In this document: piece by piece, positions 1-9,017 of the stretch
Position numbering within the stretch: the first letter of the stretch is position 1
How the letters are laid out: the number at the start of each line of letters is the position of its first letter
NCBI RefSeq assembly: GCF_014651855.1
Contig: NZ_BMXR01000003.1
Coordinates: forward strand, 372,001-436,000
DNA length: 64,000 nucleotides
Direction of reading: 5' to 3'
Origin: Saccharospirillum salsuginis
GTDB taxonomy: Bacteria > Pseudomonadota > Gammaproteobacteria > Pseudomonadales > Natronospirillaceae
The notes under the pieces: generated by a model
Database searches by the model: none
What the model was told of the DNA's origin: nothing
The model's input: only the letters and a program-made list of their open reading frames with translations
Position numbers and translations under genes: made by a program

Positions 1-55
1 GCTGTTGCCGGCCTGGGAAATATCCATCGGCCGGTCGTTTTAGGGAGACGTTGGC

Positions 56-550
56 ATGAATCGCTCGCTTGGAGTCCTTTTGCTGATCAGCCTGCTTTCT
101 CCGGGTATCGCATCCGCGGAAGACCGACTCAATATCCGCACCAACCCCTTGATGGCACTGGGTACCGTGGTCAATCTGGAAGTGGACGTTCGCCTCGGTG
201 AGCGCTGGGCGCTCGGGCCGGTGCTGAGCGCCAACGGCACGGAACCGGACTATCACGTCGGGTTGCGTTTGAACCGCTATGAAACCGGGACCTTCGACCA
301 GGGTTGGTTGCTGTCCATGGCGGCGACCGGGGGCTCTGAACTCGGGGACTACAAGGTCGTCAACGACGTCTATACCGATGAGCGCGATCGTGGCTGGAAA
401 GCCGCTCTGGGATTGAATCAGGCCTATCTGTGGCGGTGGGATACCTTCAATACGACAGTGGGCCTGGGTGCTCGGGTCGAATACCATGAACTGCAGGACC
501 GCCTCTCCCTGCATTCCGACGTCCATTTCTCGATCGGGTGGATCCGCTGA
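56..550 (+). CDS. Secreted/outer-membrane barrel-like protein, unknown function
   Basis: A 164-residue protein with a clear signal peptide: a short basic start, a hydrophobic stretch and a likely cleavage after Ala-Ser-Ala at about residue 21. The mature part alternates polar and hydrophobic residues and is rich in Gly, Leu and Arg, as in small outer-membrane beta-barrels of the DUF3575 kind. I see no catalytic motif. An AGGGAG ribosome site lies just upstream of the ATG. It stands alone before a DUF3461 gene. Export is well supported, but the barrel fold is inferred from composition only. Confidence 0.6.
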   Translation: MNRSLGVLLLISLLSPGIASAEDRLNIRTNPLMALGTVVNLEVDVRLGERWALGPVLSANGTEPDYHVGLRLNRYETGTFDQGWLLSMAATGGSELGDYKVVNDVYTDERDRGWKAALGLNQAYLWRWDTFNTTVGLGARVEYHELQDRLSLHSDVHFSIGWIR

Positions 551-687
551 ACCGGTCCGTAAATCCCACACTACAGGCCGCCGATTGTCTCCCCTTGCAC
601 AATGGCGACACGGGCTTGATCGAGAATGTCAATCGCCTAATCTGTAGGAACGCTTTTCCCACCCTCAGCCGCTGATAAGGACCCTCC

Positions 688-1065
688 ATGTTCGAGAACC
701 TCCAGGCCATTGGTGTCACCGACACCGACAAAATCGAGAAATACACGCTGCGCACCGAAGGTGCTTACGACATTCTCAAAATCTATTACAAGCGCGACAA
801 GCGGGAAATGTTCGCCCGCAGCGAGAAATTCAAATACCCGCGTCAGCAGAAGCGCGTCAAGGTCGACAGCGGCACCGGCAAGTACATGAACACCACCGAG
901 ATTGCCCCGACCCTGCGCTATGTGATCGAGGAGCTGGACGCCATCGCCAAACGCGAGGTGAAGGAAACCGACGTTAAGAAGAAAATCCTCGGCGACCTGC
1001 GTCATCTCGAAAAAGTCGTTCAGAACAAGATCGAGGAAATCGAAGCCGACCTCGAGAAGCTGTGA
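688..1065 (+). CDS. DUF3461 family protein
   Basis: This 125-residue soluble protein matches the DUF3461 pattern. The N-terminus has the family-type segment ending in DILKIYYKR, followed by a basic FKYPRQQKR segment and a Glu/Lys-rich helical C-terminus that probably forms a coiled coil (about residues 75-125). The length is normal for the family. An AAGGA ribosome site precedes the ATG. Members are common in gammaproteobacteria but have no established function. The gene stands alone between the secreted protein and the transporter, so context adds nothing. Confidence 0.8.
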   Translation: MFENLQAIGVTDTDKIEKYTLRTEGAYDILKIYYKRDKREMFARSEKFKYPRQQKRVKVDSGTGKYMNTTEIAPTLRYVIEELDAIAKREVKETDVKKKILGDLRHLEKVVQNKIEEIEADLEKL

Positions 1066-1178
1066 CCGCCAGACTCCCTGGCCATCCCCGCCGGGCGTCC
1101 CTATACTGGGCGCCCGTTCGTTCCTGATTTTCCCGCGCTGCGTCAGGACGACACCGTCCGTTCCCTGCATTTGTCGTT

Positions 1179-2141
1179 TTGAGGCCGCTTGTGCTGTCGC
1201 TGTTGCTGTTTTCGTTGCAAGTCACCGGACCGATCGCCCTGGTCGTGATTCTGGGGGTTCTGTTTCGCCGTTGGGGCTGGGTCAATGACGCCTTCGTGCA
1301 GGGTGGTTCCAAGCTTGTCTTCAACGTGGGTCTGCCCAGTCTGCTGTTCCTGAACATTGTCGGTGCGCGGCCTCAGTCCCTGCCGGGGGGCGGCATCATC
1401 CTCTTCGCTCTGATGCTGGTGGCGGGCTGGTTTTTGATTTTGTCCTGGCTGGCCCCCAGGTTGACCGCCCATCGGGACGAGCGTGGCGTTTTTGTTCAGG
1501 GCAGTTTTCGCGGCAATATGGGCATAGTCGGCCTTGCCTTCTGCCTCAACGCCTTCGGTGTCGAGGCGGCCTTGCTGGCTTCGGTGTATCTGGCCATCCT
1601 GACCCTGGCGTACAACATCCTGTCGGTGATTACGCTCAGCCATTGGTCTTCCCGGCAAACGGCCGGTCATCCGATCGTGGCCGCCATCAAGGACATCCTG
1701 CGCAACCCCCTGATCATCGCCATTCTGGTCGCAACCGGCATTGTGCTGCTCGACTGGCCGGTACCCGAGTGGGTGCTGGATACGGGCGATTACTTCGCGC
1801 GCATGACGTTGCCGTTGGCGCTGATTTGTGTCGGTGCCAGCCTGTCCTGGCAGGGGTTTGTCGAGGCCGGACGGGTGACGACCTGGGCCTCGGTGTTCAA
1901 GCTGGTGGGCATTCCGCTGACCGGCGTGTTGATCGCCCGTTGGCTGGGCTACGGCGGTATAGAACTGGGCGTTTTCTACCTGATGACCGCCGCACCGACG
2001 GCCGCCGCGAGTTATGTCATGGTCCGCGCCATGGGCGGCAACGCCAACCTGGCCGCGTCCATTATCGCGACCACGACGGTGTTGAGCCTGGTCAGCACGA
2101 GCATAGGCTTGGTCCTGCTGAAGGCTTTGGGCTGGGTATAG
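1179..2141 (+). CDS. AEC (auxin efflux carrier) family transporter
   Basis: This 320-residue integral membrane protein has about ten hydrophobic segments, split into two five-helix halves by a short polar linker near the middle. The pattern is that of the AEC/bile-acid-sodium symporter fold: an early NxGLPSLLF-type segment and a late TAAPTAAASYVMVRAMGGN segment with conserved Asn. Bacterial AEC proteins export or exchange organic acids such as malate or malonate; the substrate here cannot be read. The start is uncertain. TTG at 1179 gives the longest product and GTG at 1191 is equally possible. The gene runs convergently into the hydrolase at 2151. Confidence 0.75.
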   Translation: MRPLVLSLLLFSLQVTGPIALVVILGVLFRRWGWVNDAFVQGGSKLVFNVGLPSLLFLNIVGARPQSLPGGGIILFALMLVAGWFLILSWLAPRLTAHRDERGVFVQGSFRGNMGIVGLAFCLNAFGVEAALLASVYLAILTLAYNILSVITLSHWSSRQTAGHPIVAAIKDILRNPLIIAILVATGIVLLDWPVPEWVLDTGDYFARMTLPLALICVGASLSWQGFVEAGRVTTWASVFKLVGIPLTGVLIARWLGYGGIELGVFYLMTAAPTAAASYVMVRAMGGNANLAASIIATTTVLSLVSTSIGLVLLKALGWV

Positions 2142-2150
2142 GTACTTGGC

Positions 2151-3002
2151 TTAGGCCGCCAGTTCTTCCTGTTCGTCTTCCAGGGTGAACTTGCCTTTGT
2201 CGTTCTTCACCACCCGCCCCACGGCGATGTTCGGATCGTGGGTGAAGAACAGCCGCCCATTGCGGCTCGCCAGGTCCGACAGCAACCGGTGTTTCTCATC
2301 GATCAACGCTTCCGGATAGCGGTCGTACCCCATGGTGATGGGCACGTGTACCCAGGCGGTGCCGGGAATCAGGTCCGCCGCGAACACCAGGGGTCCGTCG
2401 GGTAAGGTGATTTCGGTCAGTAACATGCCGGGCGTGTGGCCGTCGCTGTGATGAAAGCGGTACTGGTCACCCAGCGTTCTCGAACGGGTGCCCTGAACCC
2501 GCTCCACCCGGCCGGTGGCTTCCAGCAGCCCCGGCAATTCCGGTATGAACGAGGCGCGATCACGCGGATGCGGCTTCAGCGCTCGCTGCCAAGCCTGCTC
2601 TCCGACCACGTAACGCGCGTTCGGGAACACCAGTTCCGGCTCCTTGCCTTCCTCCCAGACGCTGAGCAATCCACCGGCATGATCGAAGTGCAGGTGCGAT
2701 AACACAATGATGTCGATGTCTTCGGGCGATACGCCCAGATCGGCCAGATTGGCCATCAATCGATGGTCGCTTTCCTGAACGCCGAACCGGTCTTTCTTGT
2801 CCGGCGGGAAGAAGGCGCCGACGCCGGTCTCGAACAGGATGGTGCGATCGTCCTCTTCGACCAGCAGACACCGGCAGTTCAGTTCAATCCGGTTCAGGTC
2901 GTCGCACGGGTACCACCGCTGCCAGAGCGCCTTGGGTGCGTTGCCGAACATGGCGCCGCCGTCGAGTTTTTGGGAATTGCCCAGTACAGATCGCACTTTC
3001 AT
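2151..3002 (-). CDS. Metallo-beta-lactamase-fold hydrolase
   Basis: This 283-residue protein has the zinc-binding HLHFDH motif at residues 103-108 and a second metal-site histidine in the HSDGHTPGM segment. The layout resembles the N-acyl-homoserine lactone lactonase/AttM-like group: N-terminal extension, then ILFETGVG, then the HxHxDH motif. It lacks a signal peptide, so it should act in the cytoplasm. A lactonase or other ester hydrolase role is possible, but the sequence does not fix the substrate. A palindromic element (3066-3153) lies just upstream of its start. Confidence 0.75.
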   Translation of the reverse strand: MKVRSVLGNSQKLDGGAMFGNAPKALWQRWYPCDDLNRIELNCRCLLVEEDDRTILFETGVGAFFPPDKKDRFGVQESDHRLMANLADLGVSPEDIDIIVLSHLHFDHAGGLLSVWEEGKEPELVFPNARYVVGEQAWQRALKPHPRDRASFIPELPGLLEATGRVERVQGTRSRTLGDQYRFHHSDGHTPGMLLTEITLPDGPLVFAADLIPGTAWVHVPITMGYDRYPEALIDEKHRLLSDLASRNGRLFFTHDPNIAVGRVVKNDKGKFTLEDEQEELAA

Positions 3003-3065
3003 GTCGGTCGTCTCCTGCGGAGGTTGTTTATGTTATCGGGGTGCCCTGAACCCGCAACGGCTGCA

Positions 3066-3153
3066 CGGGGTGCTTATTCAGGGTCGCTGTAAACCCATCC
3101 ATGGGCGCTTGGCCTCGGCATCCTGCCTCGGACATCCCTGAATAAGCACCCCG
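3066..3153. repeat. Palindromic repeat element A (18-bp perfect arms)
   Basis: Perfect 18-bp inverted repeats at 3066-3083 and 3136-3153 flank a 52-base centre. One further mismatch extends pairing outward. The centre holds CGCTGTAAACCCATCCATGG, which resembles the centre of the element at 4385-4528. No T-run follows either arm, so it is not a typical terminator. The rest of the 3003-3303 spacer shows no gene. Confidence 0.7.
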
Positions 3154-3303
3154 CGCATCCGCTGCTTGCCAATGGTGGTTGCTCGAATCCAATAAAGATT
3201 CAGGCTAAGAGCACCTGGCTCAGTCGCCAAGACTTTAGTGAGTGAGGAGTAGGGTTGAGAGCGTCAATAGGGCGTTACGTGTTTGAAGGGAAGCCCCTGA
3301 GCG

Positions 3304-4332
3304 TCAGGGGCGTCGGCGTTTGGGGGAGAGGGGTTTGACGTTGGTGTCCGCGCGGGACTTGGCGGGATTGGTGTCGGTGACCAGGCGGTCCAGCTTGTCG
3401 TCGATGCGCTCCAGGGCGGTGGCGATGCGCTCGAGTATGGGCGCATAGGCGGCGTCGGTGTCGATGGCCGGGTCGAGTGTCGGGGGCAGGCCGCCTGAAG
3501 GATTGGCCACGTCGTCCGGGTCCAGGCCGAAGGATTCGCCCATCAGGTCGTGGCGGATCTCGACGAGATCAAGCGGGTCGATGGTGGTGCGGTCCTCGGA
3601 GTAGGCACAGAGCATCAGGCCGTCGCACAGTTTGTTGATCAGACGCGGGATGCCTTTGCTGATCTCATTGATCTGCTTGATGGTGTCGGCGTCGAACAGG
3701 GTGTCGCCTTCGTAGCCGGCGATGAACAAACGGTGATCGATGTATTCGCCGGTCTCCTTCAGTGTGAGGCCGGCGAGGTGGAAGAAGAGTTTGACCCGTT
3801 GGGAGAGCTGGGGAATCTGGGCGATGTGTTTTTTCAGTTCGGGCTGGCCGAGCAGGATGACGCGCATAACCGGGCCGCCGGCGCCTTCGAGGCCGGCGAG
3901 CATGCGGATGTCTTCGAGGTTTTCCTGGCTGAGGTTCTGGGCTTCGTCGACGGCGAGCACGACGGGAATGCCGCGTTCGGACATGGTCTGCAGGTAGTCG
4001 TTGATGGCGAACAGCATGGAGACTTTGTTGGTGTCTTTGACGGGCAGACCGGCCTGGCGGACGATGAGGTGGAAGAGGTCGTCCGCTTTGAGGTTGGTGT
4101 AGGCGATATGGAACAGTTTGAGGTCTTTGCTGAGGCCGCGCATGAGCTTTTTTAGCAGGGTGGTTTTGCCGGAGCCGACTTCACCGCTGATGACGACGAA
4201 CCCTTCGGGGCTCCATACGGCGGAGTCCATGTAGACGAAGGCGCGTGAGTGCTGCTGGCTCATGTAGACGAAGTCGTCTTCCGGGGCCATCCGGAAGGGG
4301 TGCCGTTGCAGACTGAAATGTTCAAGATACAT
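3304..4332 (-). CDS. XrtA/PEP-CTERM locus secretion ATPase (ExeA/GspA-like AAA)
   Basis: This 342-residue AAA ATPase of the ExeA-like group is typical of exosortase A loci. It starts YLEHFSLQRHPF, as ExeA-type proteins do. The Walker A motif is GEVGSGKTT at residues 50-58 and the Walker B motif is VVLAVDE at 124-130. The ATPase core is followed by a polar, Pro-rich tail of about 70 residues ending in basic residues. I chose the ATG at 4332 because it begins the conserved segment and has AAGGA upstream; the frame stays open further 5'. In this family the ATPase is thought to help envelope secretion or assembly of the polysaccharide machine. It lies downstream of the epimerase on the same strand, separated by a large palindrome. 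Confidence 0.85.
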   Translation of the reverse strand: MYLEHFSLQRHPFRMAPEDDFVYMSQQHSRAFVYMDSAVWSPEGFVVISGEVGSGKTTLLKKLMRGLSKDLKLFHIAYTNLKADDLFHLIVRQAGLPVKDTNKVSMLFAINDYLQTMSERGIPVVLAVDEAQNLSQENLEDIRMLAGLEGAGGPVMRVILLGQPELKKHIAQIPQLSQRVKLFFHLAGLTLKETGEYIDHRLFIAGYEGDTLFDADTIKQINEISKGIPRLINKLCDGLMLCAYSEDRTTIDPLDLVEIRHDLMGESFGLDPDDVANPSGGLPPTLDPAIDTDAAYAPILERIATALERIDDKLDRLVTDTNPAKSRADTNVKPLSPKRRRP

Positions 4333-4384
4333 GCTGACAGTGTCCTTCGGTTGATGGCTTGGTTGGTTTTGTTGCCGGGAACCT

Positions 4385-4528
4385 GTACCAACCGCCCGGG
4401 ATGCTCTTCCAGGGACCGCTGTACATACATCCATGTACGCTTACTTCGGCCCGGGCTGGCGCACCAGTCCATGGCTCAGATGCCGATGTGTCGGACCACC
4501 CTTCCAGAGCATCCCGGGCGGTCGGTAC
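4385..4528. repeat. Palindromic repeat element B (23-bp arms, one mismatch)
   Basis: Inverted repeats at 4385-4407 and 4506-4528 match over 23 bases with one mismatch and enclose 98 bases. The centre contains CGCTGTACATACATCCATGT, with its own small palindrome GTACAT...ATGTAC. Element A has the same layout, and the motif GTACATCC.TGTAC recurs at 49441-49454. The element sits between the ATPase and epimerase genes. Confidence 0.7.
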
Positions 4529-4570
4529 TAGTCTAAGGTACCTGCTCAATCCATGACCTACCTTCATAGG

Positions 4571-5578
4571 TTAAATCTCGTAATACTCCCGATACCACTC
4601 AACAAAACGATCCACTCCGGTTTGGATGGGGGTGGTCGGTTTAAAACCAACGGCGCTCTCCAGGGCCGAGACGTCGGCGTAGGTGGAGGGTACGTCGCCG
4701 TCCTGCATGGGCATGAGGTTGCGAGTCGCTTTGCGGCCGGCGGCTTGTTCGATCGCTTCGACGAAGTCGAGCAGGTGCACCGGTTGGTTGTTGCCGATGT
4801 TGTAGAGGCGATAGGGCGCATAGCTGGTGTCGGGGCGTGGCTTTTGGCCGGTCCAGTCAGGATCGGGTTCGGCAATGTGGTCGCTGGCGCGAATGACGCC
4901 TTCGATGATGTCGTCGATGTAGGTGAAGTCGCGCACCATGTCGCCGTTGTTGTAGAGGTCGATCGGTTGACCGGCCAGGATGTTGCGGGTGAATTTGAAC
5001 GGGGCCATGTCGGGTCGTCCCCAGGGGCCGTAGACGGTGAAGAAGCGGAGGCCGGTGGTGGGAATGTTGTACAGGCTAGAGTAGGTGTGGGCCATCAGTT
5101 CGTTGGATTTCTTTGAGGCCGCGTACAGTGAAACGGGGTGGTCGACGTTGTGTTGTTCGCTGAACGGCTGGGCTTCGTTGGCACCGTAGACGGAGCTGGA
5201 GGAGGCGTAGGTCAGGTGCGGGACCTGTTGGTGTCGACAGCCTTCCAGGATGTTCAGAAAGCCGACGAGGTTGGCCTGGACGTAGACGTGCGGGTTGTCG
5301 ATGGAGTAGCGCACGCCGGCCTGGGCGGCCAGGTGGATGACACGGTCGAACTGGTGACTTTGGAACAGCGCTTCCATGCCCGGCCGGTCGGCGACGTCGA
5401 GGCGATGGAATTCGAAGGCATCGGAGGGCTGCAGTCGGGCGAGCCGGGCTTCTTTCAGGCTGACGTCGTAGTAGTCGTTGAGGTTGTCCAGACCGACAAC
5501 GGTGTCGCCCCGGGCCAACAGGGCCTGGCTGAGATGGAAACCGATGAATCCGGCCGCGCCGGTCACCAACACCTTCAT
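4571..5578 (-). CDS. NAD-dependent epimerase, UDP-glucuronate 4-epimerase-like
   Basis: A 335-residue extended short-chain dehydrogenase. The Rossmann motif TGAAGFIG lies at residues 6-13, the NDYYDVSLK segment typical of CapI/WbpP-type uronate epimerases at 34-42, and the catalytic Tyr152 and Lys156 in LYAASKKS. Enzymes of this group turn UDP-glucuronate into UDP-galacturonate in the cytoplasm, which would supply an acidic sugar. UDP-hexose or N-acetylhexosamine epimerase activity cannot be excluded. It is transcribed between the deacetylase and the ATPase, 30 bases after the deacetylase, so the three probably form one minus-strand unit. Confidence 0.8.
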   Translation of the reverse strand: MKVLVTGAAGFIGFHLSQALLARGDTVVGLDNLNDYYDVSLKEARLARLQPSDAFEFHRLDVADRPGMEALFQSHQFDRVIHLAAQAGVRYSIDNPHVYVQANLVGFLNILEGCRHQQVPHLTYASSSSVYGANEAQPFSEQHNVDHPVSLYAASKKSNELMAHTYSSLYNIPTTGLRFFTVYGPWGRPDMAPFKFTRNILAGQPIDLYNNGDMVRDFTYIDDIIEGVIRASDHIAEPDPDWTGQKPRPDTSYAPYRLYNIGNNQPVHLLDFVEAIEQAAGRKATRNLMPMQDGDVPSTYADVSALESAVGFKPTTPIQTGVDRFVEWYREYYEI

Positions 5579-5608
5579 GTCTTTCTCCTGTACGGGTTGC
5601 CCGACCGT

Positions 5609-6538
5609 TCAGGTCAGGCGAATCATTTCGTTGTGGTGCAGCATGACCTGTTCGGGTTGCTGCTGATGGTAGCTGTCGCTGACGGTGGTGAACCGGAAGT
5701 CGTTGAGTAACCGCTCGAGGCGACCGTAGCATTTGTCCAGATTGGTGTAATGCCGGAATCGGGACAGCCAGCTGGCGCTATTGTAACGCGGTTGGTCGGG
5801 ATCGATCTCCCAGGGATGCAAATAAAACATCTGTGGGTAGCGACCGTTCTCGCTGGCTTGTCGGAACAAGGCTTTGAACAGTGGGTAGGGGAACTGGCGA
5901 AAGTAGCCGCCACCGGCCGCGGGCAGGGTCGTGCCCAGTACTTTGGCGGTGGTCAGTGGGAATTCCCGGATCAGACCTCCGTTACCGGTGCGAATCGTGT
6001 AGGGCCCGCGTGGTGAATTGGGAATGCCGTAACGGTCGTGCCGTATTGGGAAGATGCTGGAGTCCCAGGTGAACCCGAGCTCTGTCAGGATGTCGAGTGC
6101 CCAGAGCGAGTCGTGGGTGATGGAGTAGCTGGCCGCCCGATAGCCGGTCACCGGCTGCTGCACGATGTCTTCCAGGAGCGCCTTGGAACGCCGGGTCTCC
6201 TCGGTGAAGACGGCCGGTGTCTGGGAATAGATCAACTGGTGGCTGTAGCCGTGCGAGGCGATCTCGTGACCGGCATCCGCCAGTTTGCGAATCAGGTCGG
6301 GATAGCGTTCGGCGACCCAGCCCAGTACAAAAAAAGTCGCCTTGGTGTCGACGCGTTCGAACAATTCGAGCAGTCGTTCCGTGTTCCGTTCAACGCGGGA
6401 GGGAAGCGAGCCCCAATCCGAAGGGTCGATGACTTTGGCCAGGGCGGCCACGTGAAAGTAATCTTCCACGTCGATACTGAGGGCGTGCCGGATGTCGGAC
6501 TGAGTGTCGGAAAATTTTACAGTCGAGTGGCTGTCCAT
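5609..6538 (-). CDS. XrtA system polysaccharide deacetylase (NodB fold, DUF3473 tail)
   Basis: This 309-residue NodB-fold deacetylase has the metal-binding residues of the fold: the DVEDYF segment (Asp23, Asp26) and SHGYSH (His96, His100). The C-terminal part contains YLHPWEID, the mark of the DUF3473 extension found in exosortase-A-associated deacetylases. It probably removes acetyl groups from N-acetylhexosamines in the polymer or its lipid-linked precursor. I see no signal peptide. ATG 6538 is preferred because AGGGAG precedes it; upstream sequence in frame does not look coding. It is divergent from the main exopolysaccharide operon and shares its intergenic region. Confidence 0.85.
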   Translation of the reverse strand: MDSHSTVKFSDTQSDIRHALSIDVEDYFHVAALAKVIDPSDWGSLPSRVERNTERLLELFERVDTKATFFVLGWVAERYPDLIRKLADAGHEIASHGYSHQLIYSQTPAVFTEETRRSKALLEDIVQQPVTGYRAASYSITHDSLWALDILTELGFTWDSSIFPIRHDRYGIPNSPRGPYTIRTGNGGLIREFPLTTAKVLGTTLPAAGGGYFRQFPYPLFKALFRQASENGRYPQMFYLHPWEIDPDQPRYNSASWLSRFRHYTNLDKCYGRLERLLNDFRFTTVSDSYHQQQPEQVMLHHNEMIRLT

Positions 6539-6953
6539 GGCTGACGTAACTCCCTGTACTTCATGGTGGCGGACTGTCCTAGCATACTGGTTGCCTGCCG
6601 GGATTTCACTACTCTTGTGTGGATTGGCCGTAGTTCGGGTGAGGCGACCGAGCGTTGCGTTGGACCAAGCCTCGGAGCAGGCATCTTCGGACAAGGGCTG
6701 GTGCCTGAAAACTACTTTGAATTTCAATACGTTACACGATGTAACAGTGTTGGAGTGACAAAATCCAGATTCCGGGGCTATGTTAATGAAGCCGGATGTG
6801 TCGAGGCTTGAGGCGTCGCCAAGCAAGGTAAACGTTGCGGAATACCTCTTGAGATTAACCGATGCTCGGCGCACAATAGTCCGACACACAAGGAGTGGCA
6901 TTGTGACCTGATCAGCTCTGTGCCCTTGATCATCACATCCCTAAGGCTAAAGG
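6539..6953. promoter_or_regulatory. Divergent control region with GTTACA-N3-TGTAAC palindrome
   Basis: This 415-base gap separates the minus-strand deacetylase unit from the plus-strand exopolysaccharide operon and must carry promoters for both. A perfect palindrome, GTTACACGATGTAAC, lies at 6731-6745. A weak sigma-70-like pair overlaps it: TTGAAT, 17 bases, then TGTAAC, which is the palindrome's right arm. A repressor or activator site is a reasonable inference. No convincing sigma-54 site is seen, and none of the open frames here looks coding. Confidence 0.45.
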
Positions 6954-8369
6954 ATGGCGGCTGTGTCTTATATTCGATTTCGAAAACACTACCTTCATAC
7001 TCCCTATCTGGTGCTCGGGGCGCTGGAATTCGCCCTGTTGTTCGCCACCCTGTTTCTGCTGCAATTCCTGCAGTTGAGGCTGGGTCTGTTCACCACCGGT
7101 TTTCACGCCACACCCACCAAGGCGTTTATCTTCGCCACAGTGCTCAGTTTCGGCACACTTGCCATGGGTGTTTATCTGGCCATGGTCCGGGAGGGATTCG
7201 CCTCCATGTTTTTCCGCACACTGGTCGCTTTCTGTTTTTTGGGGGGCGTCGGTTTGTCGGTGCTCTATCTGGTATTGCCCAGCTTCGACCCGGGCAGCTC
7301 CAATCTGTTCTGGGCGGTTACATTGGCCACCGGTATGGTGACGGTGACCCGTCAGGGTTTTGTGCACCTGGTCGGGTCCGAGCAATTGGCTCGGCGGGTC
7401 GTGGTGTATGGAACCGGATCCCTGGCGAAGCGGTTGATGGATGAATGCGAGAATGACCTGAAGGCGTTGGGTATCCGAATTGTTGGCTGCATCGAAGATT
7501 CCGAAGACAGCCATGTAGAACCCAAACACCGCTTGCCCAAACCCCAAAACTGGTTCGATTTTTGTAAAAGTAACGACATCGCTGAAATCATCATTGCACC
7601 GCAGGAGCGCCGCCGTACAAACGGTGGCACCTTCCCGTTGACCGAGTTGATGGCCTGCAAGCTTCGGGGTATCGAAGTGACCAGCGCTCTGTCTTTCTAC
7701 GAGCGGGAGCTGAAAAAGGCCAAGTTGGAGCTGGTTCAACCGTCCTGGATCATGTATTCGGATGGCTTCAAAGCCTCCAAGAGTCGGGATGTTTCCAAGC
7801 GCCTGTTCGATTTGCTGATTGCCCTGACGCTGCTGTTCCTTCTATTCCCCGTGATCCTGGTTACCGCACTGGCGGTCTTTCTGGAGAGCGGTCGACCCAT
7901 TTTATACAGTCAGAACCGGGTGGGTGCACATGGACGTCTGTTTCGTATGTACAAGTTTCGCAGCATGCGCCAGGATGCCGAAAAGGAAGGCAAGGCCGTA
8001 TGGGCCTCCCAGAATGACAGCCGCGTGACGCGTGTCGGGGCTTTCATACGCAACACCCGATTGGATGAGCTCCCTCAGCTGTACAATGTGATCAGGGGGC
8101 AGATGAGTTTTGTTGGCCCCCGCCCCGAGCGGCCTGAGTTTGTCGAAGACTTGAAGGAAAAGATTCCTTTTTATGACACCCGGCACTATGTCAAACCCGG
8201 TTTGATGGGGTGGGCGCAGTTGAAATACCCGTATGGCGCATCCGTTGAAGACGCCAGATGCAAATTGGAATATGACCTTTACTACTCCAAAAACCACAGT
8301 TTTCTCATGGATTTATTGATCATGATCCAGACCGTGGAAGTGGTTTTGTTGGGTAAGGGCGTTCGATAA
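6954..8369 (+). CDS. EpsB-like polyprenyl glycosylphosphotransferase (priming transferase)
   Basis: This 471-residue membrane protein should begin polymer synthesis by moving a sugar-1-phosphate onto undecaprenyl phosphate. The N-terminal part has four or five hydrophobic segments, followed by a nucleotide-binding-like domain (about residues 140-230). The C-terminal sugar-transferase domain starts near residue 280, with KRLFDLLIA, YKFRSM, and the LDELPQLYNVIRG and FVGPRPERPE signatures. This is the layout of the exosortase-A-associated EpsB/WbaP group. It is the first gene of the long operon. The ATG at 6954 has AAAGG close upstream. The sugar is probably glucose or galactose, but the sequence does not say. 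Confidence 0.9.
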   Translation: MAAVSYIRFRKHYLHTPYLVLGALEFALLFATLFLLQFLQLRLGLFTTGFHATPTKAFIFATVLSFGTLAMGVYLAMVREGFASMFFRTLVAFCFLGGVGLSVLYLVLPSFDPGSSNLFWAVTLATGMVTVTRQGFVHLVGSEQLARRVVVYGTGSLAKRLMDECENDLKALGIRIVGCIEDSEDSHVEPKHRLPKPQNWFDFCKSNDIAEIIIAPQERRRTNGGTFPLTELMACKLRGIEVTSALSFYERELKKAKLELVQPSWIMYSDGFKASKSRDVSKRLFDLLIALTLLFLLFPVILVTALAVFLESGRPILYSQNRVGAHGRLFRMYKFRSMRQDAEKEGKAVWASQNDSRVTRVGAFIRNTRLDELPQLYNVIRGQMSFVGPRPERPEFVEDLKEKIPFYDTRHYVKPGLMGWAQLKYPYGASVEDARCKLEYDLYYSKNHSFLMDLLIMIQTVEVVLLGKGVR

Positions 8370-8384
8370 GCGAGTGATGGCAGG

Positions 8385-9017
8385 ATGAAGACGATATTGA
8401 CGAAATTGGTGGTGGTTCTGTTGACAGTTCTGACCTTGGCCGGCTGTGCGGGACGAACTCAACCCGGTGCGCCGCCGGAACTGGATTCGACGGCGGATCC
8501 GTATCGGATTGGTGTGGGTGATACCGTTGCGATTCATGTCTGGCGCAACCCGGAGCTGACCCAATCCATCGTTGTCCGGCCTGATGGCTATATTTCGATG
8601 CCGCTGATGGGTGACTTGAAAGCCGACGGTCGGAAACCCGAAGAGCTGGCGGAAGTCATCAACCGGGCACTTAGCCAGGTGATACGCAGCCCGGAAGTGA
8701 CGGTGATGGTTACGAATCCAGCCAGTGCTGAATACTTGAATCGGGTGAGAGTGACTGGTCAGGTTCCCAATCCGCTGTCCATTCCCTTCAAACAAGGTAT
8801 GACGGTTTTGGATCTTGTTCTTCAGGCGGGTGGTGTCACGGACTTTGGAGCTGGAGATCGCGCCACTATACAGAGGTTGGTCGAAGGGGAGTATCAGGAA
8901 TTCAAGATTGACCTGGATGGAATCTTGAATGATGGAAATATGACAACGAACTACACGTTACAACCCGGAGATCTGATCAGCGTACCGAAGAAGAGATTGC
9001 TCCGAGGAGAACTCTGA
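8385..9017 (+). CDS. XrtA-type polysaccharide export lipoprotein (Wza-like)
   Basis: A 210-residue lipoprotein with a lipobox ending at Cys21 (LAGC). Ala at +2 suggests the outer membrane. Residues about 40-120 form the polysaccharide export domain (YRIGVGDTVAIHVWRNPELT), followed by an SLBB-type domain (VRVTGQVPNPLSIPF). It is much shorter than Escherichia coli Wza, as is usual for the exosortase-associated subfamily. Its role is to form or gate the outer-membrane polysaccharide channel. The final base overlaps the start of the Wzz-like gene, so the two are translated together. Confidence 0.9.
   Translation: MKTILTKLVVVLLTVLTLAGCAGRTQPGAPPELDSTADPYRIGVGDTVAIHVWRNPELTQSIVVRPDGYISMPLMGDLKADGRKPEELAEVINRALSQVIRSPEVTVMVTNPASAEYLNRVRVTGQVPNPLSIPFKQGMTVLDLVLQAGGVTDFGAGDRATIQRLVEGEYQEFKIDLDGILNDGNMTTNYTLQPGDLISVPKKRLLRGEL

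Noticed and set aside
3550-4155. 201-codon plus-strand frame opposite the secretion ATPase gene
   Set aside because: Shadow of a high-GC gene with intact Walker motifs on the minus strand.
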